A stretch of 64,000 nt of DNA from Serinus canaria (Eukaryota > Chordata > Aves > Passeriformes > Fringillidae), in NCBI RefSeq assembly GCF_022539315.1, contig NC_066331.1:11192015-11256014 (forward strand), read 5' to 3'. Within the stretch, counting starts at the first letter, position 1; each line of letters begins with the position of its first letter. Shown piece after piece: positions 35,048 through 45,766 of this stretch. The position numbers and the translations under genes were made by a program. A model generated the notes under the pieces. The model ran no database searches and was not told the origin of the DNA. It saw only the letters and a list, made by a program, of their open reading frames with translations.

Positions 35048-37059
35048 CCTTCACCTCAGTGAACTCAGTGTTGGACTCTCCATGTCTGGAAGCTGCTGAG
35101 CCGTGGTGCATCCATCCCAGTTTGTATAAGGGCTTTATCCCAAACATCCCTCCAGCTGCTTGAGCACAAGCCAGCATTTTGAGGCTCTGCTGGATGTGCC
35201 ACTTGTGAGTGGCAGAGGAAGAAGCACAGCAGAGGAGCAGGGCAAGGCCTAGGTGCAGGGCATGGTGCTGTGCCCGCTCCGCTCCCTGATCAGGGGCACT
35301 TGGACAACTGCCTTTGGAGATAGAGATTTTTTCCATGCAATTTTTTCCCTCCCAAATGCTGCGCTGAGGCACTGCAGTTGTTGGGAGCATTTGGCTGCAG
35401 CAGAAACCTGCACTGCCCAGCTGCTCTAGGCTGGCCATGGGCTGGAGAAGGCCCTGACTGTGGGGACAAGACAGCCAGCACCAGTTGGGGCACTTCCAAA
35501 CAATCTAGAGGCACGAGGTAAAAAGGAATGCATTTGCTTTGATCTATCAGCTTTAATCATTTGTAAACATCTATTAATTGGCTGTGTCAGGCTCAGATCC
35601 TTATCATCTTCTGGTCTAATTTCCCCTGTTCGATACATTTCCTCCACTATAAAAATACCCATCACCCACCCCTGTCAGCACAGATTAAATCTAACGCTCT
35701 TTCTTTCAGCTCCTCTCCCCAGTGAGGCTGTAAAGCTGTCAGCTCCACTCCTGACAAGAGCCAGGCCACCCTCCTTCCCTTTGTCTCCTGGAGGAGGAAA
35801 ATATTTAGGTGTCACTGGCTGGATGGCCACAGGGAAGTCAGCAGAGCTTGACCCTTCTACTGATCTGAGCCACGAGAGGAGAGAGGAGTTTCCAGGGCAG
35901 CAGCTGGGATGTTCCTGGTGTCCCTGAGGCTCACCAACCCCTGTGGTGAATTCCCTGGCTTCCAAGGACTTCTGCATGCTGGCACTCAGCAGACTTCTCC
36001 CTGGGAGTCCCCCAGCTGTAGGCATACACATGGCATCTAAACATCTCCCAGGGCAGCAAGGTGCTGGGGTGGAGGGTGGTAAAGGGGTGATGTCAGCTCT
36101 GTTCAAAGGAGATGTGCCCAAAGCACGGCTGAAGGGCCAAGTATTTCCAAACCTGCTGGCTGAGTGTTAACGTGGTGTCCTGTTGCTGGGCTTATATAAA
36201 ACACAAAGGAGGTGGCTGCAGATGGCATGTGTCTGTGAAATAGGTGACACAAGATCCCCAAAGTCCCTCCTGGATTCTCAGCAGTTCTTGGCACTCCCAT
36301 CACTCATCTGTGATGCCTGAGCATCCTTGCAGTCAGCCATAAGGCTGAGTGCCCTGCTTCCTGCTCAGCCAACAAAACATGCCTTTCCAAGAGGGACAGG
36401 AGGAAAACTTCCCAACAAAGGCGGAGCAGGGATGTGCACCAGCCGTGGCACAGCAAGAAACAGCTGGAGAAGAAACCAGCTCCTTGTCACAGAGTCCCAG
36501 TGCAAGGGAAACCAGCAGTGCTGGGAAACACAGCAGGGAGGACAGAGGTGTGCAGGCAGGAGGGCTCTGGGAGGTGTTGAGCTGCACCACCTGGTCATCA
36601 GCCCATGGTGTGGTTTAGCATAATCCTCCTTGGCTGCCTGTCAGTGAGGTTACAGGGGGTCAAAGCAAGGGCTTACAAAACCCCTCTGCCTGCCCCTCCC
36701 CACCTCACACGCAGCATGCTCTCAGCAGAGCAGGCCCTGCTCTGGGACGCCCAGGATGGTGCCCAGGGGCAGAGGGCAGTGCCCAGGGCAGGTTTCCTCA
36801 GCAGATGCTGCTCTGGAAGCATGAGGTGATCCCGAGCCACAGCACCCATCCATGGGCTCAGCCCGCTGGTCACGGCAGCTCTGCTGGCACCTCCACTGCT
36901 GCCAAGCCCCAAGTGTCTGCTCTTGAGATATCAAGTGTTTCAGGATGGTCCTCAGACATTTCCCAAGGGCAGCAGCACAGAGTTGATGGAACTGCTGCTG
37001 TGGATTACTCCAGAGCTGCTCCTGCTGCTGTGCAGCTCAGGCCAAGAGAACTCACAATA

Positions 37060-37460
37060 CATTTAATGTGCCTGTTAGCACTCCATTAAATATTGACTAT
37101 GCTTAAATAAATGATGCAGCCAACTTTCAAGGAAGAAAGTGCTTATTTTGTCAACACAAAATATCCCTCTGTGCCCTTATCCCCATTAGTCTGTCCGGGC
37201 CCAGAAAGTTCCCTGAACGAGGTCTTTGTGGCTGGTTTCATATGACATCACTTGTCCAAAGGAAACTCTGTTAGAGTGGAAAACTTGGTTTGGCCCTAAA
37301 AAGCCAGGTGTTTTAACCTGAGCATGTCAGAAAGACAACTGCAAAATTTTCTTTGAAGGAAGCTTGAGAAGAAGAAATTTGTCAAAACCAACTATTTTCC
37401 ACAAATTGTTTTGACATAAATGAATCTGCATTTTGACAGAGAGATCCTTCAGTGGAAAAT
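37060..37460. promoter_or_regulatory. candidate conserved non-coding element
   Basis: About 400 bp of AT-rich unique sequence with homeodomain-like and other AT-rich words ('tacatttaatgtgcc', 'cattaaatattgactatgc', 'aaataaatgatgcagcc', 'ttttgacataaatgaatc'). No long frame is present. The call is from texture only. Confidence 0.2.
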
Positions 37461-39610
37461 TCCAGAAGCACCTCAAATGTTTCTGACTCTCTTCAGGCCT
37501 TGCCATGTATGTCCTCCAGCTGTCCCCAGTGTCACACCCTCATGGTCTTGGTGGCTTTGTGAATGGTGTGTGTTAATTTGGGGGCTTACCAAATAAATGC
37601 ATCAAAAAAGCTGGATCAGAAGTCTGAATTCCGTCCCCCTTAAGTTAGGAAGTAAAAGGCAAAATAACCCAAAGGTACCCTCCTCAGTCAGTGGGGAGGG
37701 AGAAATCACAACCCCCTTTCCTGAATACGTAGGAAGGTTAAATTTATTTTGCTGAATCAAGACAGAGCTTTTGTTTGTGCCCTGTTGAGGGCCCATCCCC
37801 ACATTCCCTGGTTGTGGGTTTGGGTGTCCTTCAGGTGAGACCCCAGGCTGGGTGTGGGCTGTGGGACAGACTGCACCACCTCTGCCTTTGCTTTCCTTTT
37901 CTGCCTCGCCATCACTTTCCTCAGGCTCCCTCTCAGCTCCCCTCTCTACATTTGTTTTCACAGCACCTTACAAATAGCTGGTTTTAATAATGTATCATTG
38001 GAAGTTCTTTTATATGCTTTTGGTACATCAATTATTGAAGCCCAGACCTGCTGTTCTCTGTTAATAATGGGGGTTTTGGTTTGTTTACCTCTGTTGCTCA
38101 GATATTTCGTGGGGATGTTGTCACTCTGGCTGCTACAGGACATGCAACTCTTCATCAGTGACCTGAGTGCATCACCACTGACTGGCTCAGCACTGACTGC
38201 CCACCACCACGTGGGCTGGGCAGGTTTTCCTCTCCTACCCGGTAGTTCCTAATGAGAAAGGCCAGGGAAGGCAGCTGAGGGCACATGCCACTTCTTTTAA
38301 TAAAAAGGTGCTGTTGGAGCAGGGTTTGTGGAGCAAATTTGCTTTGTTAGCCTGATCCACTCTCCCTCCTGGTTCCATTCCACTGAGAATTAAACAGATA
38401 GCATTCCCATGCTGTTAATCTGGCATCAGTAAGTCAGGGAAGCTGCTGTGGTTCACAGAGAGCACAGCACAGCCACAGCTGGGCAGATGTCTGATGGCAG
38501 GAGACACCTTATTTAAACACCAGGCTTGGCATCAGCCTCATGTTTTCCATTCTGGTGAACACAGCAAGCACTAAAAATTACATGGGGCAGCTGATCACTC
38601 TATTGCTGACACATTGTGACGGGAGGGCTGCCAGCCACCTGGAAAAATACTGGTGTGGGTTTAGTGGCTTTTCTGAGAGCATCTCCAGGTGACTTTGTGC
38701 CTTCATTCAGGAGAACTGCTTTCTCCATGAAGTAAACGTGCGCAATTTGAGACCCATCACAGTGGTGCAAATGAATCCTCAGCCATGGGGGATGTAAACT
38801 GGAAAAGAAAGAGGAGGGAAGGCAGGCTCAGCTCCTGAGCTTTCCCCTCTGATTTGCCCTGGGACTTCAGCAATTTAACACTCTGTGCCTCAGTTTCCCT
38901 GCTGTGGAATGCAGTGATCTTCTCCTGCAGATCCAGCAAGACATGAGAAGAAGCCCCTGCAGGTGAAGGTGCTCCTCACCCTCCTCACCACTGTGCTACA
39001 GCCACATAAAGAGATTTTCTCCTGCTTTCCCTGAGGGGTACTCCTTGCTGTCCCATGGAGAAGGACATGGTACTCACTAACATCTCCCTGGAAGACCCAG
39101 CAGAGAGAGTGCCTCTCTCTCCGCCCTGCTTGCATGCAGTGGCAGGTGCCAGCCTGTGGCTGCAATTCAGATCATCCCAGACACCTGAAGTGATTAATGC
39201 TGACCAGCAGCTGCAGCACTTTGCAAGACATTAAAGCAGAGGTGTAGAGAAGAGATACTTCTGCTCCTGGTGGGTTCCTGGGACTGATGGTCTTCTCCAT
39301 GTCAAGCCAGAGCAGTAATCCAGAACTGGAAATTTCCTGTGTTTGGAAGGGCATGGGAGGAGGAGGCAGTTTTAGTGGACCCCTGCTAAGCAAACTGAGT
39401 CAGGTGAAAAGGGAGAAATGTAAATAAAGAACATTTATTTTTTATATAACTTTTTCTTTAACTTTCTGCCTGCTATGGATTCCCACAGCTCCTGGCTGGT
39501 TTTGCCCTCCTCTCCCCATCATCCACTATGACTGGGGTCCAGCTTGGCTCCACTTTCTGTCAGTGCATTTGAAGTGAGCCCCCTGCCCAAATGCAGGGGA
39601 GGGAGGGACG

Positions 39611-40017
39611 TTATGGGCATGGATTCTGCGTGGGTTCCCATGTTATGGGCATGGATTCTGCATGGGTTCCCACGTTATGGGCATGGATTCTGCGTGGGTT
39701 CCTACATTATGGGCATGGATTCTGCATGGGTTCCCATGTTATGGGCATGGATTCTGCGTGGGTTCCCATGTTATGGGCATGGATTCTGCGTGGGTTCCCA
39801 TGTTACGGGCATGGATTCTGCGTGGGTTCCCACGTTACGGGCATGGATTCTGCGTGGGTTCCCACGTTACGGGCATGGATTCTGCATGGGTTCCCATGTT
39901 ATGGGCATGGATTCTGCGTGGGTTCCCATGTTATGGGCATGGATTCTGCGTGGGTTCCCATGTTATGGGCATGGATTCTGCATGGGTTCCCATGTTATGG
40001 GCATGGATTCTGCGTGC
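39611..40017. repeat. 32-bp minisatellite, 13 copies
   Basis: 'ttatgggcatggattctg' or 'ttacgggcatggattctg' recurs at exact 32-bp spacing from 39611 to 39995 (13 starts). The last unit degrades at 'tgcgtgcttcccatg'. The main unit differences fall at three sites: TACGGG/TATGGG, TGCGTGG/TGCATGG and CACG/CATG. Because 32 is not a multiple of three, all three forward frames stay open, giving three overlapping frames of 171-188 codons that carry the same 32-residue repeat in different phase. These are artefacts of the array. Strand is arbitrary. Confidence 0.98.
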
Positions 40018-42239
40018 TTCCCATGTCCACAGCCTCAGGCCATGCCAGGAGAGCCCTGAGCACCCCTCCCCCCCATCCTGTCTCTCCCCTTGCTGCCATG
40101 CAGGACTCTGCAGGTTTCGGGTCAGTTCCTGTGTGCTGGTCACTCCTGGGCAGATAAAGAGCTCCATTAATTGTGCATGTGACTACGAGATTGATGGATG
40201 AGAAAGCACAAGTCTCCCCCCACCCCAATTAGTACTTCATCAAACACAGGACGTGCCCCTCAGGATACCACAGTGGGCTAGGGGTATCTGCATACCTTTT
40301 GGACAGCGAGGTAATGGAGTGAGATTATCAGTCAATATTTAAATACAGACAAGATCTGAGCTCTTTCTGAATTGCCAGTTGGTCTATTGTGGCAGTGACG
40401 TCCAGTGCCTGGATCCCTCATTTCTTATCATGCTACATTACCCACAGGGCTTTTGCATTCCCACACCACTTGACCCCTTGACTCTGTTATCTCCGTTTTG
40501 GAACAAACAAGAAACATTTTATTCCCACCAGTGAACTGTCATTCACATCAGCAGCTTCTGCTGTGAGTCCTCAGCTCTTTTTTCTCCATCTTCTTGCCTG
40601 CCCCACTGGGAGCTCTGACTTCCCGAGGTGGAAAATACAGGCAGAATAAATCCACTCCCTAAATGCTTTCAGCCCACTTGCTCCTTCTTAAAGTGACAGG
40701 GCAGATTTATGGCTATTTTTTGTTCCCTCCATCCCCAGTGATTTATTCTTTCCTCTTCCTGGGTGTCTTTCAATCAGTCATAAAGGGACATAGAAGCATC
40801 TGGCTGAACAAATCACCTGGTAATAGTCAGGTTGTTCAGAGGTAGTAATTGCAATTAAGATAATACCCAAGTATCCTTCTGCTGCTCTAGTGCCTTTCTC
40901 CACAGCAGAGCTGTAGCTGGAGATGCCAACCTTAACCTGAGCAACAGAGCAAGTTTTTAGGACAAGTTCCTTTAGTATCCAGTGTAATTCTGTAATGTAC
41001 TGGTTCCCTTTGATTTTAGTAAATAACTGGGCACCTTAAATAAGCCAAGCAATCCTAGAGGTCAATTAGATTGAAGTATTGCAATGAGGGCTTTGGAGGG
41101 AAGTCATATAACATATTTGGTGATGGAATAGCAGGGGCTGAGCTTTGCAGGGGTACAAACAGCAGTGTTGTTGGGTGAGTTGTTATGTTGCTGTGGAGGA
41201 CCCAGAAGTTACCCCTGCAAACAGGCCAGTGGTGCCATTCCTTGAGAGGAGGCAGTTGTTGGGACAAGGCTCTGGGCAGCAGCACCCGGCAGCTCTGCTC
41301 GAGCTTTTGGCTTTTCACATCTCAGTACATGGAGCAAAGCCTGACCTCCCTCCATCTGGGGTTTTGCTGTCAGATAGAAGGCACCAGGGCCTTGGCACAG
41401 GCTGTGCAGGCAGGAATTTACTTAATTTTCAGTCAGCTGCACCAAAAACCCCAGAGCTGAAGGACCACAGCCCCCTGCCCTCACAGGGGCCCTGACCAAG
41501 TGTCCATACAGAGGAGATTTTCAGGGATCTTGTCTGTTTGGAGCTCTTCAACCCTTACTCCCACGCCCTTACAGAACCTGCTGGATCTCAAACCCATTGC
41601 CTGCTCTTTGCCTAGTTTGGGATGAAATTCACCCAGGCCCTCGAGCCCTTTGGAGGAGAACCAAGCACCTGCTGGTGGCTGTGGTGGCCGTGGGATGCTC
41701 TGGCTGGAAGGACAGGGAGCTGCCCAAGGTGGAAAGGGCTGGCTGAGCAGAGCAGGTGGGGGCTGGTGTGATGTCCCTCCCTCCACCTGTCCCTGTAACC
41801 CACCTCTGCACTCACCTTTGCTGAGGGGATGATGACACTCCGTGTCTGCCCCCAGGAGCATGAAGCCCTTTTCCAGGTATCCGTGAGGAGCACGGCTGCC
41901 AGGGCAAAGGGAGCTGCATCAATGCCTGCAGATAAATGGCTGCGTCCATTGTAAGGACTCGGCAAAGCCCCCATTGAAATAAATGGCAAAACTCCCAGAG
42001 ATTTCAAAGGGATCAGTCCTGAATGTTTGTAATTCTCTCCTAGACTTATCATATATCCTCAGCACTGTGTGCCATTTCCATAACAAGAGGTATGGCATTC
42101 CCTTACTTCCATGTTTGTTAAGTAACAAAGAGAGATTTCAAGGCTTGTAGCCTTCCCAAATTTGTCAGGCACCGAGCAGTCTCCCCGTGGCTCCATGTGA
42201 GCTGTTCCCAAGCCCAGCGCCTCGTTAGTGGCCCAGACA

Positions 42240-42430
42240 CTGCTCCCATGTTATGAATATGCATCAGGTTGGCGTTTTGTTGGCATCAACAGAGACTTTG
42301 TCATTTAATGGTCTCCAGGGCTGTTTTAATCAACATGCACATTTCGCGTGTCAGCTTATTTCACTTCACTGGTTATTATTTTATTTACAAATATTCTGGC
42401 AATTTCTTGGATCCGTTCTGTCCCACGCGC
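42240..42430. promoter_or_regulatory. candidate conserved non-coding element
   Basis: 190 bp with an octamer-like 'atgaatatgcatc', homeodomain cores ('catttaatgg', 'ttttaatcaac'), the CpG-bearing 'catttcgcgtgtcagc', and a forkhead-like 'tatttacaaatatt'. The density of developmental-factor words, lack of repeats and absence of coding frame suggest a conserved enhancer. No alignment was available. Confidence 0.35.
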
Positions 42431-43334
42431 CTGTAACTTTCTCCTGTCTGCTCCACGCTGTTCTCAGGCCAGAGGCTGTGGTTTCCCTTGCTTTGTCGTG
42501 GGAAGGGATCAAATTTATCCTCCACCAAGCCTTGCTTCGTTCCCCACTGCAAAACGCTGATCAGATTGGGAGGGGGGAATGAGAGAGGGGTATTTGCTCA
42601 AATGCGATTTACAGCAGCATGTGGAGCCTTGGGCCGGGGGTTCAATGGTCCAGACAGATGGGCAGCAGTGCCAAGGCCACCGGGAATGCACCTCAGCTTT
42701 CCAGCAGCAGCTCTGAGCCTATCTCAGAGCTCCAGGATTTATCCCATCTGGTCAGGGAGGACAGGAATTAGCACGGGGCTGCTCCAGCAGGATGTGCTGA
42801 AGGAGGAGCTCTCTCCCAGGGAGATGCTCCTGGGAGAGAAGGCTGCTGAGAAAGCCCAGAGGAGAAAGGACTGATGAAATGTGGGTCAGGAGAGGTGGAT
42901 GGTGGAGGAGAAGCTGGGAGCTCAGAGGCAGGAGTGCCTCCGGGAGGAAGAAGAATTTTCAATGGATAATTTGGACAGGCTAAACTGGAGAATGGGGAGA
43001 AGAGTCTGTAATGCTTCAAATCCACACTTGCCCCTCTGCATAAGCACCCCTGTCACGTCCTGCACTTCACTGCAGGCTTTGGGGGTAGGAGCAGAGATCT
43101 TTTCCGGTCCTAGAGTGAGAGCTTTTCCTCCAACCACTCACTAGAGTTGGTGTTTTAGAGTAGAGGAAAGGTGCCTGCCAGGAATTCAAAAATAAGTATT
43201 CAAGCCCTGCTCATGTGCCTTGGCATGTTTCCCATCACAACTGCCAAGATGTCCAAACCTGAAACAAGCATCTTTAATAATTCACTGACGGATGCTTTTT
43301 AAAAATGTGTGGTTTATATTCATGCCAGCGCTGA

Positions 43335-43382
43335 CCCTCCCTCCCCTCTTCCCCATCTCTCCTTCCTCTCCTTTTCTTGCAG
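43335..43382 (+). other. 3' splice-acceptor-like pyrimidine tract
   Basis: A tract of C/T, with a single purine, from about 43335 ends in 'cttttcttgcag' at 43382, a good acceptor. The downstream 'gtggtctatttaatttc' is AT-rich and does not read as a known exon. Confidence 0.25.
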
Positions 43383-45711
43383 GTGGTCTATTTAATTTCA
43401 ATTTCAAGCTGTTGCCTCCTGCTTTGGTTCAGCAAAATGATGTGTCTTGACCTATTCATTTCATGTTTCCAAAATCTTTTACATTTCCTGCCTCCTTCTC
43501 TCCCCCCTTCCCTGCTTGAAAAGAAAAACCAATTCCAACTCACAAAATGAAGAATTTTCCCTCATCTGTAGAAAATCTGGCCTCACTTATACCTGTAAAA
43601 ACAGTTGTTTCCCTCATAGGAAATGGATTGCTCAGCACCTGAAGTTTGGTTTGGTTTGGTTTTTATCCTGATGAGATTTTGATGAACCTCTGCCTGATTT
43701 CAGAAAGAAATGGGCAAACTCCCTGAAGGCTAAACTGGCTGTTTAGCCTCCCAGAGCAGAGGATTTCACTGCTCCCTATCAGAACCCCAGCTCTTCCCTC
43801 TGACTCCAGCTGAGACAAGGGATTTTTGGTGGCAAAAAGCTGAGAGGAGCCAGTCCCTGTCCCCAGGATGCTGCAGGAGTGCAGACCAGCCCAGCATGGA
43901 GTGAGAGGAGGGTGTCTTATCATCCTGGAGGAAAAACTAGGATTCAGTCACTTGCCTTCCAATTTCAGTCCCCTGGAATGTAGTCAAGAATTTATCTCCC
44001 CAAAGTCTGGATGGCTGTGTGCCAGCCATAGGTGATTTCAGACAAGTTGCACCTCAGTTTTTATTGAGGAGGGTTGAGTAGGGGACTGAAGGCAGGATCC
44101 CAGCCCAAAGGGCAAAGCCAAGATTCCCCTGCCTGCTGGGCACGGCGTGGGTGTCGAGGAGATGACAGTGAGGAGCAGCACTTGCTGCCCTTTGGAGAAG
44201 CAAAGGTCTCCAGTGCTCCCAGCCGTGTCCCCCTCCCACAGGTGGGCACACGTGGCCTGGCTCCACGTACCTGAGACAGGAGGGCTTTTTTCATCAGGGT
44301 TCTCCTGAATAAAAATACATTGACAGGTCTCCTGTGATGGAGAGATGATGTCAAACCTTCAGTAATAATAACTGGCTGCTGCAAACAGGGGTGTATGTGT
44401 GGACTGAATCCATGGGATGAACCAGTTTCCTTTCCTGCTTGGGCAGTATCAGCTTCTACTTCAAATTCCTCCAGTCTGAAGGTATTGCCCTTCACCTTTT
44501 CCATCTCTTCATCCACGTGGGTGTTTGTGTGTCTACCACAACACACAGATTTGAGTTCACCTTTTTTAACAAAACCAGAACTATTTGATATGCAAGCAAT
44601 AGAGCAAATCACCCCCACAGGTACTGTTTGCCATCCCCACCTCTCCTCCCCACAGCACTCAGACCCTTTGGCTCCAGACCACACAGCTCTGGCAAACTCT
44701 GCTCTGGGGAGGGTGGGAGGTGGTGAAGGCTCTCCAAAATCGGGGATGAAGTTGCTGCAGCCTCTCTGGAGCATGTGGTGGCTGTGTTAGTTGTGGCTCC
44801 AGGGGCTCAGGGCAAAGGAGAGCGGGTGGGAGCTGTTAGGGAGCTTAACTTTTCATTTCCTGTGTGGTTTCATATTGTGCTTGGGCTGCGTGATCGGGTT
44901 TAATTGATACACACAGCAGCACTTTATGTACGTGCTGGAGTTCCAGAAATAACTGCTGGGAAGGTGGACACATCAGCAACAGCTTTTTGGGGTCTCCAGA
45001 GAACCTGGCTGGCAGAACAGAGATGTTTTAATGTTTGGTTTCCCTGCTTTGGACCCCAAAGGCTAAAACATGGAAGATAAATAATTAGATTAAAAACGAA
45101 ATCTTCCTATTCAGAACAGTCCCGTGCTTTGAAGAATAAAATTTGCAAGGCTGAAAAAGTGAAGCAAATACTCCTGTGGGTGCTGAGGCTTATGGAATAC
45201 CAAAGAGAGGCTCCTGGCTCCCTCCCATCTCCCTATCTTCCCCCCATGTTTGAGGTGCTCAGCTCTGTGATGCTCACCTCCTGCTTCACTACATGACAGG
45301 GCTCCGAGAGCTTTTCTCCTGGTTGCCAAATTTTCTCCAGCTTTTTAGTCATTCTAATAAGCAGAGCGAGAACAGCAGACCAGGGTCAGCGAAATTATTT
45401 CCTTGAAAAGAAGGAGATACTTTTTGGTTTAGTTCCCTGCACGCTCAGAGGGGTTCTTGAACCAGGGTGCAAAATTGCCACGGAAAGGATCTGAGAACAG
45501 GAGAGGCACAGAGTGGAGCAGTGTGATTCTACTGAGGTCATTTCAGCTGGGGCAGGAGAAGGGACAGAGGTGTGGCATCCTCTTGGTGCTAAAGACACAA
45601 GGAAGGAGGTCATGAGAGCTGCAGCTGCCCCCTGAAGCTGCAGTTGGAGTCCCAGGAGCCACTGGATGGGTTTTCTGTGCTCTGGTCTGGTTGACAAGGT
45701 GGTGATGCATC

Positions 45712-45766
45712 AGAGGTTGGCACTGATGATCTTGGAGATGCTTTCCAACCTGTGTTGATAATTCAG
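45712..45766 (+). mobile_element. CR1 LINE 3' stub, sense strand
   Basis: 'aggttggcactgatgatctt', 'ggagatgctttccaacctgt' and 'gttgataattc' resemble the sense-strand CR1 terminus (ttgg-act-gatgatctt-ggaggt-ctttccaacct, then octamers). Only about 55 bp remain, so the call is moderate. Confidence 0.55.

Larger units (their letters stand above)
32796..39610. other. single-copy non-coding stretch
   Basis: No gene is supportable. Contents: a 25-bp duplication (33641), a poly(T) tract (33953-33978), a 21-bp duplication (35005), and an AT-rich block at 37060-37460 with conserved-element texture. AT-rich patches at 38560-38620 and 39415-39475 are also seen. The longest frame, 215 codons on minus (34791-35438), crosses the 21-bp duplication and has no recognisable product. 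Confidence 0.55.
40018..45711. other. single-copy non-coding stretch
   Basis: No gene is supportable. Contents: a conserved-looking block at 42240-42430, a pyrimidine tract ending in GCAG at 43382, and a short GGTTT run at about 43645-43664. AT-rich sequence lies at 40310-40360 and 40830-41120. The largest frame is 237 codons on minus (44061-44774), unrecognised and overlapped on the other strand. Confidence 0.55.
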
